Program-made: the position numbers and the translations under genes | Notes under the pieces: generated by a model | The model's input: the letters and a program-made list of their open reading frames with translations, nothing else | The model's database searches: none | What the model was told of the DNA's origin: nothing | Shown here: piece after piece, positions 18,566 through 28,148 of the stretch | How the letters are laid out: each line of letters begins with the position of its first letter | How positions within the stretch are numbered: the first letter of the stretch is position 1 | Assembly: GCF_009932335.1 (NCBI RefSeq) | Contig: NZ_BLJF01000002.1 | Coordinates: 620,001-684,000 of the forward strand | Direction: 5' to 3' | DNA from: Pseudomonas asiatica | GTDB taxonomy: Bacteria > Pseudomonadota > Gammaproteobacteria > Pseudomonadales > Pseudomonadaceae | DNA: 64,000 nucleotides

Positions 18566-19192
18566 ATGATCCTGTCCGACCTATCGCCTGAAGCCTACCG
18601 TGAGGCCACTGAATACCTTGCGGCGCTCGACCCGGACTGGTCGCGGCATATCGAGGCGACCGGGCCTTGCCTGCACCAGGCCACGCCGGGGCGTGAACCT
18701 TACGAAGTGCTGGTGCGAGCGATTGCCTACCAGCAGTTGCATGCCCGTGCCGCCGAGGCAATTCTGGGGCGGCTTTTGGCGCTGTTTCCGGAGGCCAGTT
18801 TCCCTGGGCCGGAACAGTTGCTGGCGGTTGCACCGCAAACCATGCGCGCCTGTGGTTTTTCCGCGAGCAAGATGGCGACGATCCAGGGTATTGCCCAAGG
18901 CCGGCTGGATGGCCTGGTGCCGAGCCGGGAAGAGGCACTGGCCATGGCTGACGAGGCGTTGATCGAACGGCTGGTGGCATTGCGCGGGGTAGGGCGGTGG
19001 ACGGTGGAGATGTTGCTGATCTACAGCCTGGCGCGTTCGGACGTTCTGCCGGTCGACGATTTTGGCGTGCGCGAGGGTTATCGGCGGCTGAAGGGGCTGG
19101 ACAAGGCGCCGACGCCGGCGCAAATGCGTTCGCTGGGTGGCGGCTGGCGCCCATACCGCACCGTGGCGGCCTGGTACCTGTGGCGGGCCTGA
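18566..19192 (+). CDS. DNA-3-methyladenine glycosylase II (AlkA-type, short)
   Basis: 208 residues, HhH-GPD superfamily. It removes alkylated bases from DNA. The helix-hairpin-helix ALRGVGRWTVEMLLIYSLAR lies at 138-157 and is followed by the LPVDDFG segment, in which Asp165 should be the catalytic residue; VRAIAYQQLHARAAEAI is the conserved helix. It lacks the N-terminal AlkA_N domain of E. coli AlkA, as in the short (yeast MAG-like) class. It is followed by ada, so the two alkylation-repair enzymes are clustered. A GGAGGTGCC RBS precedes the ATG. Confidence 0.93.
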   Translation: MILSDLSPEAYREATEYLAALDPDWSRHIEATGPCLHQATPGREPYEVLVRAIAYQQLHARAAEAILGRLLALFPEASFPGPEQLLAVAPQTMRACGFSASKMATIQGIAQGRLDGLVPSREEALAMADEALIERLVALRGVGRWTVEMLLIYSLARSDVLPVDDFGVREGYRRLKGLDKAPTPAQMRSLGGGWRPYRTVAAWYLWRA

Positions 19193-19203
19193 GGTTTTGC
19201 ACT

Positions 19204-19316
19204 GCCTGTGCCGGCCCTTTCGCGGGCAAGCCCGCTCCCACAAGGATTCCACAGCCTTGAAAGGCTATGCAGTACCTGTGGGAGCGGGCAGGCCCGCGAA
19301 GAGGCCGGCACAGGCA
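19204..19316. repeat. REP pair between the glycosylase gene and ada
   Basis: Two inverted REP copies (CGGGCAAGCCCGCTCCCAC and GTGGGAGCGGGCAGGCCCGCG) with CCTGTGCCGGCC / GGCCGGCACAGG ends. It fills the 147-base gap and may reduce read-through into ada. Confidence 0.88.
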
Positions 19317-19339
19317 ACAACCTATCTGGACATTTACCA

Positions 19340-20392
19340 ATGAACCCCTACACCACCCCCGACCAACGCTGGCAAGCCGTAGAATCCCGCGAAACCGCCG
19401 CCACCGGCCACTTCGTCTACGCCGTGCGCACCACCGGCATCTACTGCCACCCCGGCTGCAAATCGCGTCTTGCCAAGCGAACCAACGTCGAGTTCTACGA
19501 CACCCCAGCTGCCGCCGAAACCGCCGGCTACCGCGCCTGCAAACGTTGCACCGCCACCACCAGCGCCACCCGCCACAGCCAGCTGGTCACCCGCGCCTGC
19601 CGCCTGATCGAAGCCATCGACCCGGCACCCAGCCTCGACCAACTCAGCGCCCAACTGGCCGTCAGCCCTTTTCACCTGCATCGCCTGTTCAAGGCCGAAA
19701 CCGGTCTGACCCCCAAGGCCTATGCCACCGCTTTCCGTGCCCGGCGCCTGCGCGCCCACCTGGAAGATGGCCAGCGCTCTGTCACCGATGCCATCTATGA
19801 CGCCGGCTATAACTCCAACAGCCGCTTCTACGAAAGCGCCGACCAGCGCCTGGGCATGCGTCCGCGGCAATACCGCGCCGGCGGCGCCGGGGCAACCATC
19901 CACTTCGCCCTTGGCCAATGCTCCTTGGGTGCCATCCTGGTGGCCCAGAGCGAGAAGGGCATTTGCGCGATCCTGCTGGGCGACGATCCCGAGGCCCTGC
20001 TGCACGACCTGCAGGACCAGTTCCCCAAGGCCCACCTGGTCGGCGGCGACAGTGCTTACGAACGGTTGGTCGCCGAGGTGGTGGGATTCGTCGAAGCACC
20101 CGCGCTGGGCCTGGCCTTGCCACTGGATGTGCAAGGCACTGCGTTCCAGGAGCGGGTGTGGCAAGCCCTGCGCGAGGTGCCGGCCGGCAGCCGGGTCAGC
20201 TACACCGACATCGCCGAGCGCATCGGCGCGCCCAAGGCGGTGCGTGCGGTGGCCATGGCCTGCGCGGCCAACCACATCGCCGTGGCCATCCCCTGTCATC
20301 GGGTGGTCCGCCGCGACGGCGACATCAGTGGCTACCGCTGGGGCATCGAGCGCAAACAGCAGTTGCTCAAACGAGAAACGGCACTCTCCTGA
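19340..20392 (+). CDS. ada: Bifunctional Ada: DNA methyl-repair protein and transcriptional activator
   Basis: 350 residues. The N-terminal zinc domain has Cys36, Cys40, Cys67 and Cys70 (IYCHPGCKSRLAKRTNVEFYD, ACKRC), the methyl-phosphotriester acceptor. An AraC-type HTH follows (about 75-185, LDQLSAQLAVSPFHLHRLFKAETGLTPKAY). The C-terminal O6-methylguanine methyltransferase has the acceptor motif IPCHRVV with Cys319. Methylation of the N-terminal domain turns it into an activator of alkylation-repair genes; the glycosylase gene just upstream is a likely target. Confidence 0.96.
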   Translation: MNPYTTPDQRWQAVESRETAATGHFVYAVRTTGIYCHPGCKSRLAKRTNVEFYDTPAAAETAGYRACKRCTATTSATRHSQLVTRACRLIEAIDPAPSLDQLSAQLAVSPFHLHRLFKAETGLTPKAYATAFRARRLRAHLEDGQRSVTDAIYDAGYNSNSRFYESADQRLGMRPRQYRAGGAGATIHFALGQCSLGAILVAQSEKGICAILLGDDPEALLHDLQDQFPKAHLVGGDSAYERLVAEVVGFVEAPALGLALPLDVQGTAFQERVWQALREVPAGSRVSYTDIAERIGAPKAVRAVAMACAANHIAVAIPCHRVVRRDGDISGYRWGIERKQQLLKRETALS

Positions 20393-20448
20393 TCGCGTGA
20401 AGCCGCGTAGAATCCCCCGCCAAATCGAATTGTAAAGAGGAATATTCG

Positions 20449-22860
20449 ATGAGGCGTGTCAGCCTTGCCCGTTATTGTCCAGGCCTGATGGTTTTCATGG
20501 CCCTGATGCTTGCCATTGCCAGCCCGGCCTGGTCGACCCCGGCCACGCCATTGTCCAATCTGGCGGTTGCCGAAGCGGACGTGCTGGATGAAAACGCCAG
20601 CATCGAGCAGTTGAGCGAGCGGCTGGACCAGATACGCCAGGGCGTTACCAGCGACGCCAATGATGATCTGCTTTCGCAGTTGCGCCTGGGCGCAATGCAG
20701 GTGCAGCGTCAGGCCGACGCGTTGACTGCCCTGCGCAGCACTGATGTTGAAAAAGTCGACGACAAGCTCAAGGTCATCGGCCCGGTCCAGCCGGACGAGG
20801 CGGCTACCCTGACCCAGCAGCGTAAAGCGCTGGAGGCCGAGAAGAAGGCCTTGGTGGCGCAGCGGGATCAGGCCTCCAAGCTGACCCAGTCGGCGCGCGA
20901 CTTGTCCACGCAAATCGTCAACCTGCGCCGCAGCCAGTTCAACTCGCAGATCACCAGCCGCGCGGCCTCACCGCTGAGCCCGGCGTTCTGGCAGAGCATC
21001 ATTCGCCCCACCCAGGACGATGTGGCACGCCTGCGTGACCTGCGTGGTGAGACGGCTGATGCCATCAGCAGTGCCTTCAGCGCTGAAAATCGCTGGCTGT
21101 TCATTACCAGCCTGGTAGCGGCAATCCTGGTCTGGACCTTGGTGCGCCGCGTGCTCGAGCGCCTTCTCGCCGGCGCCATGGTCAGCTGGCTGCCCGAAGG
21201 CCGCCTGCGCCGCAGTGCGCTGGCGCTGGGTGTCAGCCTGGCAACCTTGGGCACCATCGCCGGCTCGGTCTCGCTGCTGCGTTGGGGGCTGGAGAGCAGC
21301 GCCGAGTTGGGCGCCGATATCGCCAGCCTGGCCAATCATGTACTTGCCCTGGTGGTGTTCAGTGCCTTCATCACCGGCCTGGGCCGCGCCATGCTGATGC
21401 TGCAGCGCCCGTCCTGGCGCCTGCCACCTATTCACGATGAAGTGGCCAGCGCCCTGGGCTGGTTCCCCAAGGTGCTGGCGTTGGCGCTGATGGTCATGAT
21501 GACCATGGAACGCATCAACAGCGTGATCGGTGCCAGCCTGGCGCTGACCGTGGCGGTCAACGGCCTGACCGCGCTGGTAGTGGCGTTCACCTTCGCCGGT
21601 GCGCTGCTGCGTTACCGCCGCACCCTGCGCAAGCATGACCTGGAGCGCCCCACAGGCCTGGCCGGGCTGATCCCGTTCGTGATGGTGATCTGGCTTACGT
21701 TGATCCTGCTGGCCTTGCTCGCCGGTTACCTGACACTCGCCTACTTCCTCACCGCCAAGCTGCTGTGGGTCAGCCTGGTGATTACCTGTGCCTACCTGCT
21801 GACCACGTTCTTTGGCGACCTCTGCGAAACCTTGCTGTCGCCCCGCCAGCCCGGCGGCCTGGCGCTGGCCTCGACCCTGGGCCTGGCGCCACGTCACCAG
21901 GCCCAGGCCAGCACCATCCTGGCCGGTATCGGCCGCACCGTGGTGCTGTTCCTGGCGTTGTTGCTGGCACTGATGCCGTCGGGCACCAGCCCCAGCGAAC
22001 TGCTGTTGAGCCTGGGTGATTGGGACGAGACCGGCGGCAAGCTGCTGGGCAACATGAACATTGTCCCCCAGGACATTCTGTTGGCAGTGGTGATGTTCCT
22101 CGGCGGCCTGTTCGCCATCCGCGTGGTCAAGCGCTGGCTGAGCGATCGCCTGCTGCCGGAAACCGACATGGACGCCGGCATGCGTGCCTCGCTGGTGACT
22201 CTGGTGGGTTACCTGGGCTTTATCTTCCTGGCCATGCTGGTGATGTCGACCCTGCGCATCAACCTCACCAGCCTGACCTGGGTGGTCAGTGCCCTGTCGG
22301 TGGGTATCGGTTTCGGCTTGCAGCAGATCGTGCAGAACTTCATTTCCGGCCTGATCCTGCTGACCGAGCGCCCGGTCAAGGTGGGCGACTGGGTCAGCCT
22401 GGCGGGTGTCGAGGGCGACATTCGCCGTATCAACGTGCGCGCCACCGAGATCCAGATGTCCGACCGCTCGACGGTTATCGTGCCCAACTCGCAGTTCATC
22501 TCGCAGAACGTGCGTAACGTGACCATGGGCAACGCCCTGGGCGTGGTCGGCATTACCCTGACCATGCCGCTGGAGACCGATGCCAACCGCGTGCGTGAAC
22601 TGCTGCTGGCGGCTTACCAGGAGCACGAGGCGATTCTGGATGCGCCGGCTACCTCGGTCACCTTCAAGGACCTGACCAGCAGCGGCATGGTGATAGGTGT
22701 GAGTGGTTACGTGGCGGGGCCGCGGCAGGTGTCCGGTACGCGCAGTGACCTGTTGTTCACCATCCTTGGGCGCCTGCGTGACGAGGGCATCCCCCTGTCG
22801 TCGCCGCAGAGCATGGTGTTGGTGCAGGAGGGCGCTCGCTCGGCTGACGAGTCGGTGTGA
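20449..22860 (+). CDS. Large mechanosensitive channel of the MscS family with DUF3772 domain
   Basis: 803 residues. A signal peptide (1-29, ending SPAWS) is followed by a periplasmic coiled-coil DUF3772 region (about 40-200, EQLSERLDQIRQGV). Many membrane helices follow, then the MscS pore and beta domain near the C-terminus (VSALSVGIGFGLQQIVQNFISGLILLTERPVKVGDWV; SQFISQNVRNVTMG). It would relieve osmotic pressure at the inner membrane, like MscK. RBS AGAGGAATATTCG. Close spacing to ada (56 bases) does not imply shared function. Confidence 0.9.
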   Translation: MRRVSLARYCPGLMVFMALMLAIASPAWSTPATPLSNLAVAEADVLDENASIEQLSERLDQIRQGVTSDANDDLLSQLRLGAMQVQRQADALTALRSTDVEKVDDKLKVIGPVQPDEAATLTQQRKALEAEKKALVAQRDQASKLTQSARDLSTQIVNLRRSQFNSQITSRAASPLSPAFWQSIIRPTQDDVARLRDLRGETADAISSAFSAENRWLFITSLVAAILVWTLVRRVLERLLAGAMVSWLPEGRLRRSALALGVSLATLGTIAGSVSLLRWGLESSAELGADIASLANHVLALVVFSAFITGLGRAMLMLQRPSWRLPPIHDEVASALGWFPKVLALALMVMMTMERINSVIGASLALTVAVNGLTALVVAFTFAGALLRYRRTLRKHDLERPTGLAGLIPFVMVIWLTLILLALLAGYLTLAYFLTAKLLWVSLVITCAYLLTTFFGDLCETLLSPRQPGGLALASTLGLAPRHQAQASTILAGIGRTVVLFLALLLALMPSGTSPSELLLSLGDWDETGGKLLGNMNIVPQDILLAVVMFLGGLFAIRVVKRWLSDRLLPETDMDAGMRASLVTLVGYLGFIFLAMLVMSTLRINLTSLTWVVSALSVGIGFGLQQIVQNFISGLILLTERPVKVGDWVSLAGVEGDIRRINVRATEIQMSDRSTVIVPNSQFISQNVRNVTMGNALGVVGITLTMPLETDANRVRELLLAAYQEHEAILDAPATSVTFKDLTSSGMVIGVSGYVAGPRQVSGTRSDLLFTILGRLRDEGIPLSSPQSMVLVQEGARSADESV

Positions 22861-22953
22861 AGCCAATCGCCGGCAAGCCAGCTCCCACAGGTACTGCGTA
22901 TGGCTTGAAGTCGACGCGGTCCTTGTGGGAGCTGGCTTGCCGGCGATTGGGCT
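22861..22953. repeat. REP pair (AGCCAGCTCCCAC variant)
   Basis: AATCGCCGGCAAGCCAGCTCCCACAG and its inverse TGTGGGAGCTGGCTTGCCGGCGATTGG, about 40 bases apart. This REP subtype differs from the others in the window. It fills the convergent gap between the channel gene and the DUF3422 gene. Confidence 0.88.
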
Positions 22954-22971
22954 GCAAGGCAGCCCCCTGCC

Positions 22972-24189
22972 TCAATGCTGCTTGGCCTGCCTGATCCTCA
23001 GCAAAATCACCAGCAACACCAACAGCACAGGCGGCGCCATGGCCAACAGCCCATCCCGCGCCGTCAGCCCCAACCCCAGCACATTCAGCCCGCCATACAG
23101 CAGCTTGAACAAGTTCAGCAGGTAGTAGGTGATGGCAATGATCGACAGCCCCTCCACCGCCCGTTGAATCTTCACCTGGGCATCAGCCCGGGCATTGAGG
23201 CTGCGCAGGATCCCGGCGTTCTGCTCTTCCATTTCCACCTGTACCCGCGCCTGCAACAGGTCGCCCAGGTTGGCCACATTCTTTGCCAGCTGCTCCAGGC
23301 GCTGCTCGGTGGCCGCGCAGTAGCGCACGGTCGGCTTGAACCGGCGTTCGATGAAACCCCCCAGGCGCTGGCAGTCGCCCACATGGCTTTCCCGCAGCTC
23401 GCCCAGGCGTTCGAACACCAGTTGCGCATAGGCTTGCGTGGCGCCGAAGCGCTGGCGGGTTTTCACCGTACGGCTGACCACCTGGCGTGACAGGTGGGCA
23501 ATGGCTTCCAGCAAGCCTTTGGAATCATGGTCATCGACACCGGCACTTCGCTCCGAGAGGTTGACCAGGGTCTTGTCGAAGGCATCCAGTTCCTGGCTCA
23601 GGTCCTTGGCCGTGGTCAGGGTCAGCGAGGCCATCATGCGGTAGGTCTCGATCTCCAGCAGACGGCGGATCATGCGGCCCTGTCGGTAGGCATTGAGGCG
23701 ACGGTTGATGAACAGGAAGCGGTTGGTGCCGTCCTCGGTCAGGCGAAAATCGCTCCACACCACCGCATCGCCACCGCCGACGCAGGAGCCGCACGGGTCC
23801 TTGAAACCGTAGTGGGGCAGGTCCAGTTCCTGTTCGTCACGGACCAGCACCTGCACCGCGTTGATCACCTGCGCCGCTTGCGGGGCGATAGCCTCGGCCA
23901 GCACCGGCGGCAGCGTTTGCCACTCGGTATCGGCGGCAGTGCAGGGCACCACCAGGGTCAGGGTGAAGAACTCGGTGTGCCGTTCCCACTTGAACGGATG
24001 GCCATCCAGGCGGGTGATGCCTTGGGCGGCTGCGGTGTCCAGGGCATCCGGGCAGCAGCGTTGCAGCAGTGCCGCACAGGCAGCATCGCCGCCGAGCAAG
24101 GCCAGGTGGAAGACATGCGCCGGGCCGTCGAAATACAGTGACGGGCGGGCGTGCAGCTCGTTGTGCAAGGCGGTGCGTTGAGGGTGCAT
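22972..24189 (-). CDS. DUF3422 family membrane protein
   Basis: 405 residues from MHPQRTALHNELHARPSLYF, the DUF3422 N-terminal signature. Mostly cytoplasmic and helical, with WERHTEFFTLTLV and QGRMIRRLLEIETYRMMASL blocks, and two membrane helices at the C-terminus (ITYYLLNLFKLLYGGLNVLGLGL; LAMAPPVLLVLLVILLRI). No biochemical function is known for the family. The start at 24189 is chosen because the family begins HNELHARP shortly after it. Confidence 0.87.
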   Translation of the reverse strand: MHPQRTALHNELHARPSLYFDGPAHVFHLALLGGDAACAALLQRCCPDALDTAAAQGITRLDGHPFKWERHTEFFTLTLVVPCTAADTEWQTLPPVLAEAIAPQAAQVINAVQVLVRDEQELDLPHYGFKDPCGSCVGGGDAVVWSDFRLTEDGTNRFLFINRRLNAYRQGRMIRRLLEIETYRMMASLTLTTAKDLSQELDAFDKTLVNLSERSAGVDDHDSKGLLEAIAHLSRQVVSRTVKTRQRFGATQAYAQLVFERLGELRESHVGDCQRLGGFIERRFKPTVRYCAATEQRLEQLAKNVANLGDLLQARVQVEMEEQNAGILRSLNARADAQVKIQRAVEGLSIIAITYYLLNLFKLLYGGLNVLGLGLTARDGLLAMAPPVLLVLLVILLRIRQAKQH

Positions 24190-24287
24190 GGGTGGTCCGG
24201 CCTGGTGTTGTGATTGTGGGGGTACCAGGAAGTGGGACTTTGCGGGGGGGAGGGGAAAGTCACGCGGACGCAAAGTTTTGTATCGCC

Positions 24288-24390
24288 TGTGCCGGCCTCT
24301 TCGCGGGTAAACCCGCTCCCACAGGGATAGCGCAGGCCTGAAGGGCAGCGCGGTACCTGTGGGAGCGGGTTTACCCGCGAAGAGGCCGGT
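24288..24390. repeat. REP pair upstream of the DUF3422 gene
   Basis: Inverted REPs with GCCGGCCTCTTCGCGGGTAAACC ends and a central loop of about 40 bases. With the single REP at 24491-24536 it accounts for most of the 354-base gap 24190-24543; I see no gene in that gap. Confidence 0.88.
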
Positions 24391-24490
24391 GAGCCCGGCA
24401 TCAATTCCAGGCCTTATTCGCGGTTCAGCAACTGGTTGAGCGCCCGGGTCATTTGCACGTTATGCACGTTATGCATGGTCATACGCGGTT

Positions 24491-24536
24491 CTTGTAGGAG
24501 CGGCCTTGTGTCGCGAAAGGGCCGCAAAGCGGCCCC
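24491..24536. repeat. Single REP with GGCCGC hairpin
   Basis: TGTAGGAGCGGCCTTGTGTCGCGAA followed by GGGCCGCAAAGCGGCCC. It sits 8 bases past the stop of the leftward aldehyde dehydrogenase gene and may also serve as its terminator (leftward reading gives a GC-rich hairpin followed by TTTCGC). Confidence 0.8.
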
Positions 24537-24543
24537 GGAAATT

Positions 24544-25974
24544 TCAACCCAGACAGCGCGTCACATGCTTGACCGACTGGTAGGCCGACAACCCCCAAGG
24601 CCCCAGCTCACGCCCGATCCCGCTACCCTTGGTACCACCCCACGAGGTCTCGACGAACACCGCCTGCACCGAGTTGATCCACACATGGCCAACCTCCAGC
24701 GCATCGGCCACCCGCTCGGCGCGTTCCAGGTCGGCGGAGCACACCGTAGCCACCAGCCCGAAGCGGCTATCGTTGGCCTCGGCAATTGCCTGTTCCTCGG
24801 TCGCAAAGCGACGCGCGCACAGCACCGGGCCAAAGATTTCCTCGGTCCACAGGCGGCTGTCTTTCGGCACATCGGCATACAGCGTCGGGCTGACGAACCA
24901 GCCATCCCGGTCCAGCGCCTTGCCACCGGCCAGACACTGCAGGCCTTCTTCCCGCGCCGTGGCAAAGTAGCCGGCCACCTTCAGCCACTGCGCCTGGCTG
25001 GTCAGCGGCCCCATGTCGACCTCTTCGGTCAATGGATTACCGACCCGCAGGTTTTCCAGTGCCACCTGCAAGCGCGGCAGCAGCGCATCGGCAATGCCGT
25101 CTTGCACCAGCAGCCGCGAAGTGGCCGAGCACATCTGCCCGGCGTTCCAGGTAATGCCGGCGACGATCCATTCCACTGCCTGGCCCACGTCGCAATCATC
25201 GAACACCACGATCGCCGACTTGCCGCCCAGCTCCAGCGTCACCGGCCGGCACTGCGCCGAAGCGCTGCGCATTACCTGGCTGCCGACACTATTGCTGCCG
25301 GTGAACGACAGCTTGTCCAGGCCATTGTGGTTGCTCAGTGCAGCGCCGGTTTCGGCCTTGCCGTTGACGATGTTCAACACCCCGGCCGGCAGCTCCAGGG
25401 CATCGGCGATCTGGCCGTAGGCCTGTTCGATCAGCGGGGTGACTTCCGATGGCTTTAGCACCACGGTGCAACCAGCGGCCAGGGCCGGGGCGAGCTTCCA
25501 GGCGCTGGTCACCAGCGGGAAGTTCCACGGCACGATCAGGCCGACCACGCCCACCGGTTCCAGGCGGGTGCGAGCGCTGAAACCCGGCGCAGCCAACGGC
25601 ACATCGCGGTTCTTCGATGGCAGTTGCTCGGCCAGTTCGGCGTAGTAGCCGAAGGTGGCGATGGCGTCGTCCAGGTCGATTTCCGCCTCGTGACGTGGCT
25701 TGCCGTTGTTGCGCATCTGCAAGGTGATCAACGCTTCACGGCGCTGCCCGAGTTGTTCGGCAAAGCCGCGCAGGTAGGCGGCGCGTTCGCTGGCGCTGGT
25801 GTTTTTCCAGGCGGGCAGGGCGCCACGGGCAGCGGTCACTGCCTGGTCTACCTGGGCGACGCTGGCGGCCTTCAGTTCGGCAAAGGGTTGCCCAAGGGCC
25901 GGGTCATTGACGCTGATGCAGTCGCTGCCCTGGCCTTCGACCCAGCGGCCGGCGATGTAGTGGGAAGTGGTCAT
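24544..25974 (-). CDS. NAD-dependent aldehyde dehydrogenase (betaine-aldehyde-dehydrogenase-like)
   Basis: 476 residues of the ALDH superfamily. It oxidises an aldehyde to the acid with NAD(P)+. The cofactor loop PWNFPLVTSAWKLAPALAAG, the FTGSNSVGSQVM glycine loop, catalytic Glu in LELGGKSA and the catalytic Cys in NAGQMCSATSR are all present. It most resembles betaine aldehyde dehydrogenases by pattern. It is the last gene of a leftward SnoaL-like / NCS1 permease / ALDH group, so the substrate may derive from whatever the permease imports. Confidence 0.88.
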   Translation of the reverse strand: MTTSHYIAGRWVEGQGSDCISVNDPALGQPFAELKAASVAQVDQAVTAARGALPAWKNTSASERAAYLRGFAEQLGQRREALITLQMRNNGKPRHEAEIDLDDAIATFGYYAELAEQLPSKNRDVPLAAPGFSARTRLEPVGVVGLIVPWNFPLVTSAWKLAPALAAGCTVVLKPSEVTPLIEQAYGQIADALELPAGVLNIVNGKAETGAALSNHNGLDKLSFTGSNSVGSQVMRSASAQCRPVTLELGGKSAIVVFDDCDVGQAVEWIVAGITWNAGQMCSATSRLLVQDGIADALLPRLQVALENLRVGNPLTEEVDMGPLTSQAQWLKVAGYFATAREEGLQCLAGGKALDRDGWFVSPTLYADVPKDSRLWTEEIFGPVLCARRFATEEQAIAEANDSRFGLVATVCSADLERAERVADALEVGHVWINSVQAVFVETSWGGTKGSGIGRELGPWGLSAYQSVKHVTRCLG

Positions 25975-25987
25975 GGTCGGTTTCCAG

Positions 25988-27487
25988 TCAGGCCGTTTCG
26001 GCGGTGGTTACCGGCGAGTGCGCGGTGCTTTTGCAACGCACCCAACGCGGGCCCTGGGGGCCATACACGCCGGCAGGTTCGGGGAACAGGTTGAGCAGCA
26101 GCAGGTACAGCACACCGGCCAGCCCCAGGGTGACCGGCAGGCTCAGGTCGATGCCGCCGGCCAGGTCGCCCAGTGGGCCGACGAACTGCCCTGGCAGGTT
26201 GACGAAGCACAGGCCCACCGCCGCGCTGGGGATCCACGCCCCCATGCCGCGCCAGTTCCAGCCATGCAGGAACCAGTAGTGGCCGCCACGTTGGCCGCGG
26301 GTGAACACCTGCAGGTCGTCGGCATGGTAGAAGCCGCGGCGGGTGATCAGGCCGAGGATCATGATCACCATCCACGGGCTGGTGCAGGTGATGATCAGCA
26401 CGGCGAAGGTCGACACGCTCTGCACCAGGTTGAAGGTGAAGCGGCCGACGAAGATGAAGCCGATCGCCAGCACGCCGATCAGCAGTGTGGCGCCGGCACG
26501 GCTGAGCAGGCGTGGGAACACACTGGACATGTCCAGGCCGGTGCCGTACAGCGCGGTGGTGCCGGTGGACATGCCACCGATCACCGCAATCAGGCACACC
26601 GGCAGGAAGAACCAGCTTGGCGCCACCGCCAGCAGGCCACCGACGTAGTTGTTGGCGGCGATGTAGTCCGGCGCCTGGGTGGCCACCAGGGTGGCGGTGC
26701 ACAGGCCGAACAGGAACGGGATCAGTGTCGCGCCCTGGGCCGCGATCACCGCCAGCATGATGCGCGCCTTGGGCGTTTCACGCGGGATGTAGCGCGACCA
26801 GTCGCCGAGGAACGCACCGAACGACACCGGGTTGCTCATGGCCAGGATCGCCGCACCGACGAATGCCGCCCAGAAGCCCGCCTGGCCTAGGTTTACGCTA
26901 CCCGCATAACCGGTGTCGAACGGCCCGGCAAAGGCAACGATGCCCAGCAGGAACAGCAGGCTCGAGGCCCACACGGCGATCTTGTTGACCCACAGCATGA
27001 AGCGGAAGCCAAAGATACACACCACCAGCACCAGTACCGCGAACAGGCCGTAGGCCAGGCCCAGGGTCAGGTCGGTTTCCGGCAGGCCGGCCAGGCGCTT
27101 GGCGCCGCCGACCAGGGCGTCGCCCGAACTCCACACCGACAGCGAAAAGAACGCCACCGCGGTGAGCAGCGACAGGAACGAACCGACGATGCGCCCGTGT
27201 ACGCCAAAGTGCGCACCCGACGACACCGCGTTGTTGGTGCCGTTGAGCGCGCCGAACAGGCCCATGGGCGCGAGGATCAGCGCGCCCACGCCGACGCCGA
27301 GCAGGATCGCCCACACACCGGCCTGGAACGACAGCCCGAACAGCACCGGGAAGCTGCCCAGCACGGCCGTGGCGAAGGTATTGGCGCCGCCGAAGATCAG
27401 GCGGAACAGGTCCAGCGGGGAGGCGTCGCGTTGATCGTCGGGGATCTGTTCGACGCCATTGGTCTCGATACCGGTCGAGTGGCTCAT
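25988..27487 (-). CDS. NCS1 family permease (cytosine/purine permease-like)
   Basis: 499 residues, about 12 membrane helices, from MSHSTGIETNGVEQIPDDQR. The CodB-like N-terminus (SPLDLFRLIFGGANTFATAVLGSFPVLFGLSFQAGVWAILLG) and the NGTNNAVSSGAHFGVHGRIVGSF segment place it in NCS1 nucleobase:cation symport. It probably brings in a nucleobase-like or hydantoin-like compound. It lies 13 bases ahead of the ALDH gene, so both are on one transcript. The frame is open upstream for 46 codons with no supporting RBS. Confidence 0.88.
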   Translation of the reverse strand: MSHSTGIETNGVEQIPDDQRDASPLDLFRLIFGGANTFATAVLGSFPVLFGLSFQAGVWAILLGVGVGALILAPMGLFGALNGTNNAVSSGAHFGVHGRIVGSFLSLLTAVAFFSLSVWSSGDALVGGAKRLAGLPETDLTLGLAYGLFAVLVLVVCIFGFRFMLWVNKIAVWASSLLFLLGIVAFAGPFDTGYAGSVNLGQAGFWAAFVGAAILAMSNPVSFGAFLGDWSRYIPRETPKARIMLAVIAAQGATLIPFLFGLCTATLVATQAPDYIAANNYVGGLLAVAPSWFFLPVCLIAVIGGMSTGTTALYGTGLDMSSVFPRLLSRAGATLLIGVLAIGFIFVGRFTFNLVQSVSTFAVLIITCTSPWMVIMILGLITRRGFYHADDLQVFTRGQRGGHYWFLHGWNWRGMGAWIPSAAVGLCFVNLPGQFVGPLGDLAGGIDLSLPVTLGLAGVLYLLLLNLFPEPAGVYGPQGPRWVRCKSTAHSPVTTAETA

Positions 27488-27579
27488 GGTGATGCTCCAG
27501 CGCGGTTGTTGTGGGCCGGCGCAGTGCGCGGGCCTTCTTGTGGGTGCGATGGCAGGGCGGCAGGGCCGCGTAAAGGGGA

Positions 27580-27969
27580 TCAGGCCGGCGATACGACCGA
27601 CAGGTGCTCGTGGCAGGCCAGCCACCGTTCGCCGTGGCGGCGGAAGACGATGGTCTCGCGCTCGCTCAACTGGTGTTCTTCGCCGGCGATGCGGATGTGC
27701 GTGGCCACATCGTGCATGAAGATCGCCACGTCACCTTGCAGGCTCACCTGGGCATTGCCCGATTCGCAGGCGAGCACGGCAAACCCGTCGGCCTGCCACT
27801 GGGCCCAGAGTTGCTCGTAGGCATGGCGCGACAGCAGCGGTTGCGGCAGGGTGTGGAAAAGGAAGGTGGCGTCTTCGCTGAAGCAGGCGAAATAGCGAGC
27901 GGTGTCGTTGCTGGCGAACGCCGCAACGAGGTCGGCGGCGGCTTGCCGTACCTGGAGTGTCTGGTCCAC
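27580..27969 (-). CDS. SnoaL-like / NTF2-fold protein
   Basis: 129 residues from a GTG start at 27969. The pattern VRQAAADLVAAFASNDTARYFACFSEDATFLFHT is the NTF2/SnoaL cone-fold opening, and ending RHGERWLACHEHLSV is typical. Such proteins are small isomerases, dehydratases or binding proteins. It precedes the NCS1 permease and ALDH genes on the same strand (92-base gap), suggesting one pathway. The substrate is unknown. Confidence 0.78.
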   Translation of the reverse strand: MDQTLQVRQAAADLVAAFASNDTARYFACFSEDATFLFHTLPQPLLSRHAYEQLWAQWQADGFAVLACESGNAQVSLQGDVAIFMHDVATHIRIAGEEHQLSERETIVFRRHGERWLACHEHLSVVSPA

Positions 27970-28148
27970 GGGAGTGGCCTCACGGTTCTTGTGATTGTGG
28001 TGAAGCGATTCTGGTGGCGGTTGGCGAGGGGAAAAATCGCTGTGGGCAAATAATCAGTTCAGGAATTTGTGAAGTGATGGCTGCGCTTTCTTTACCCCCG
28101 CCTGATCTGTGGATTAAGGTGGCGGCTGATCCCCATGGGCTGTAGGCA

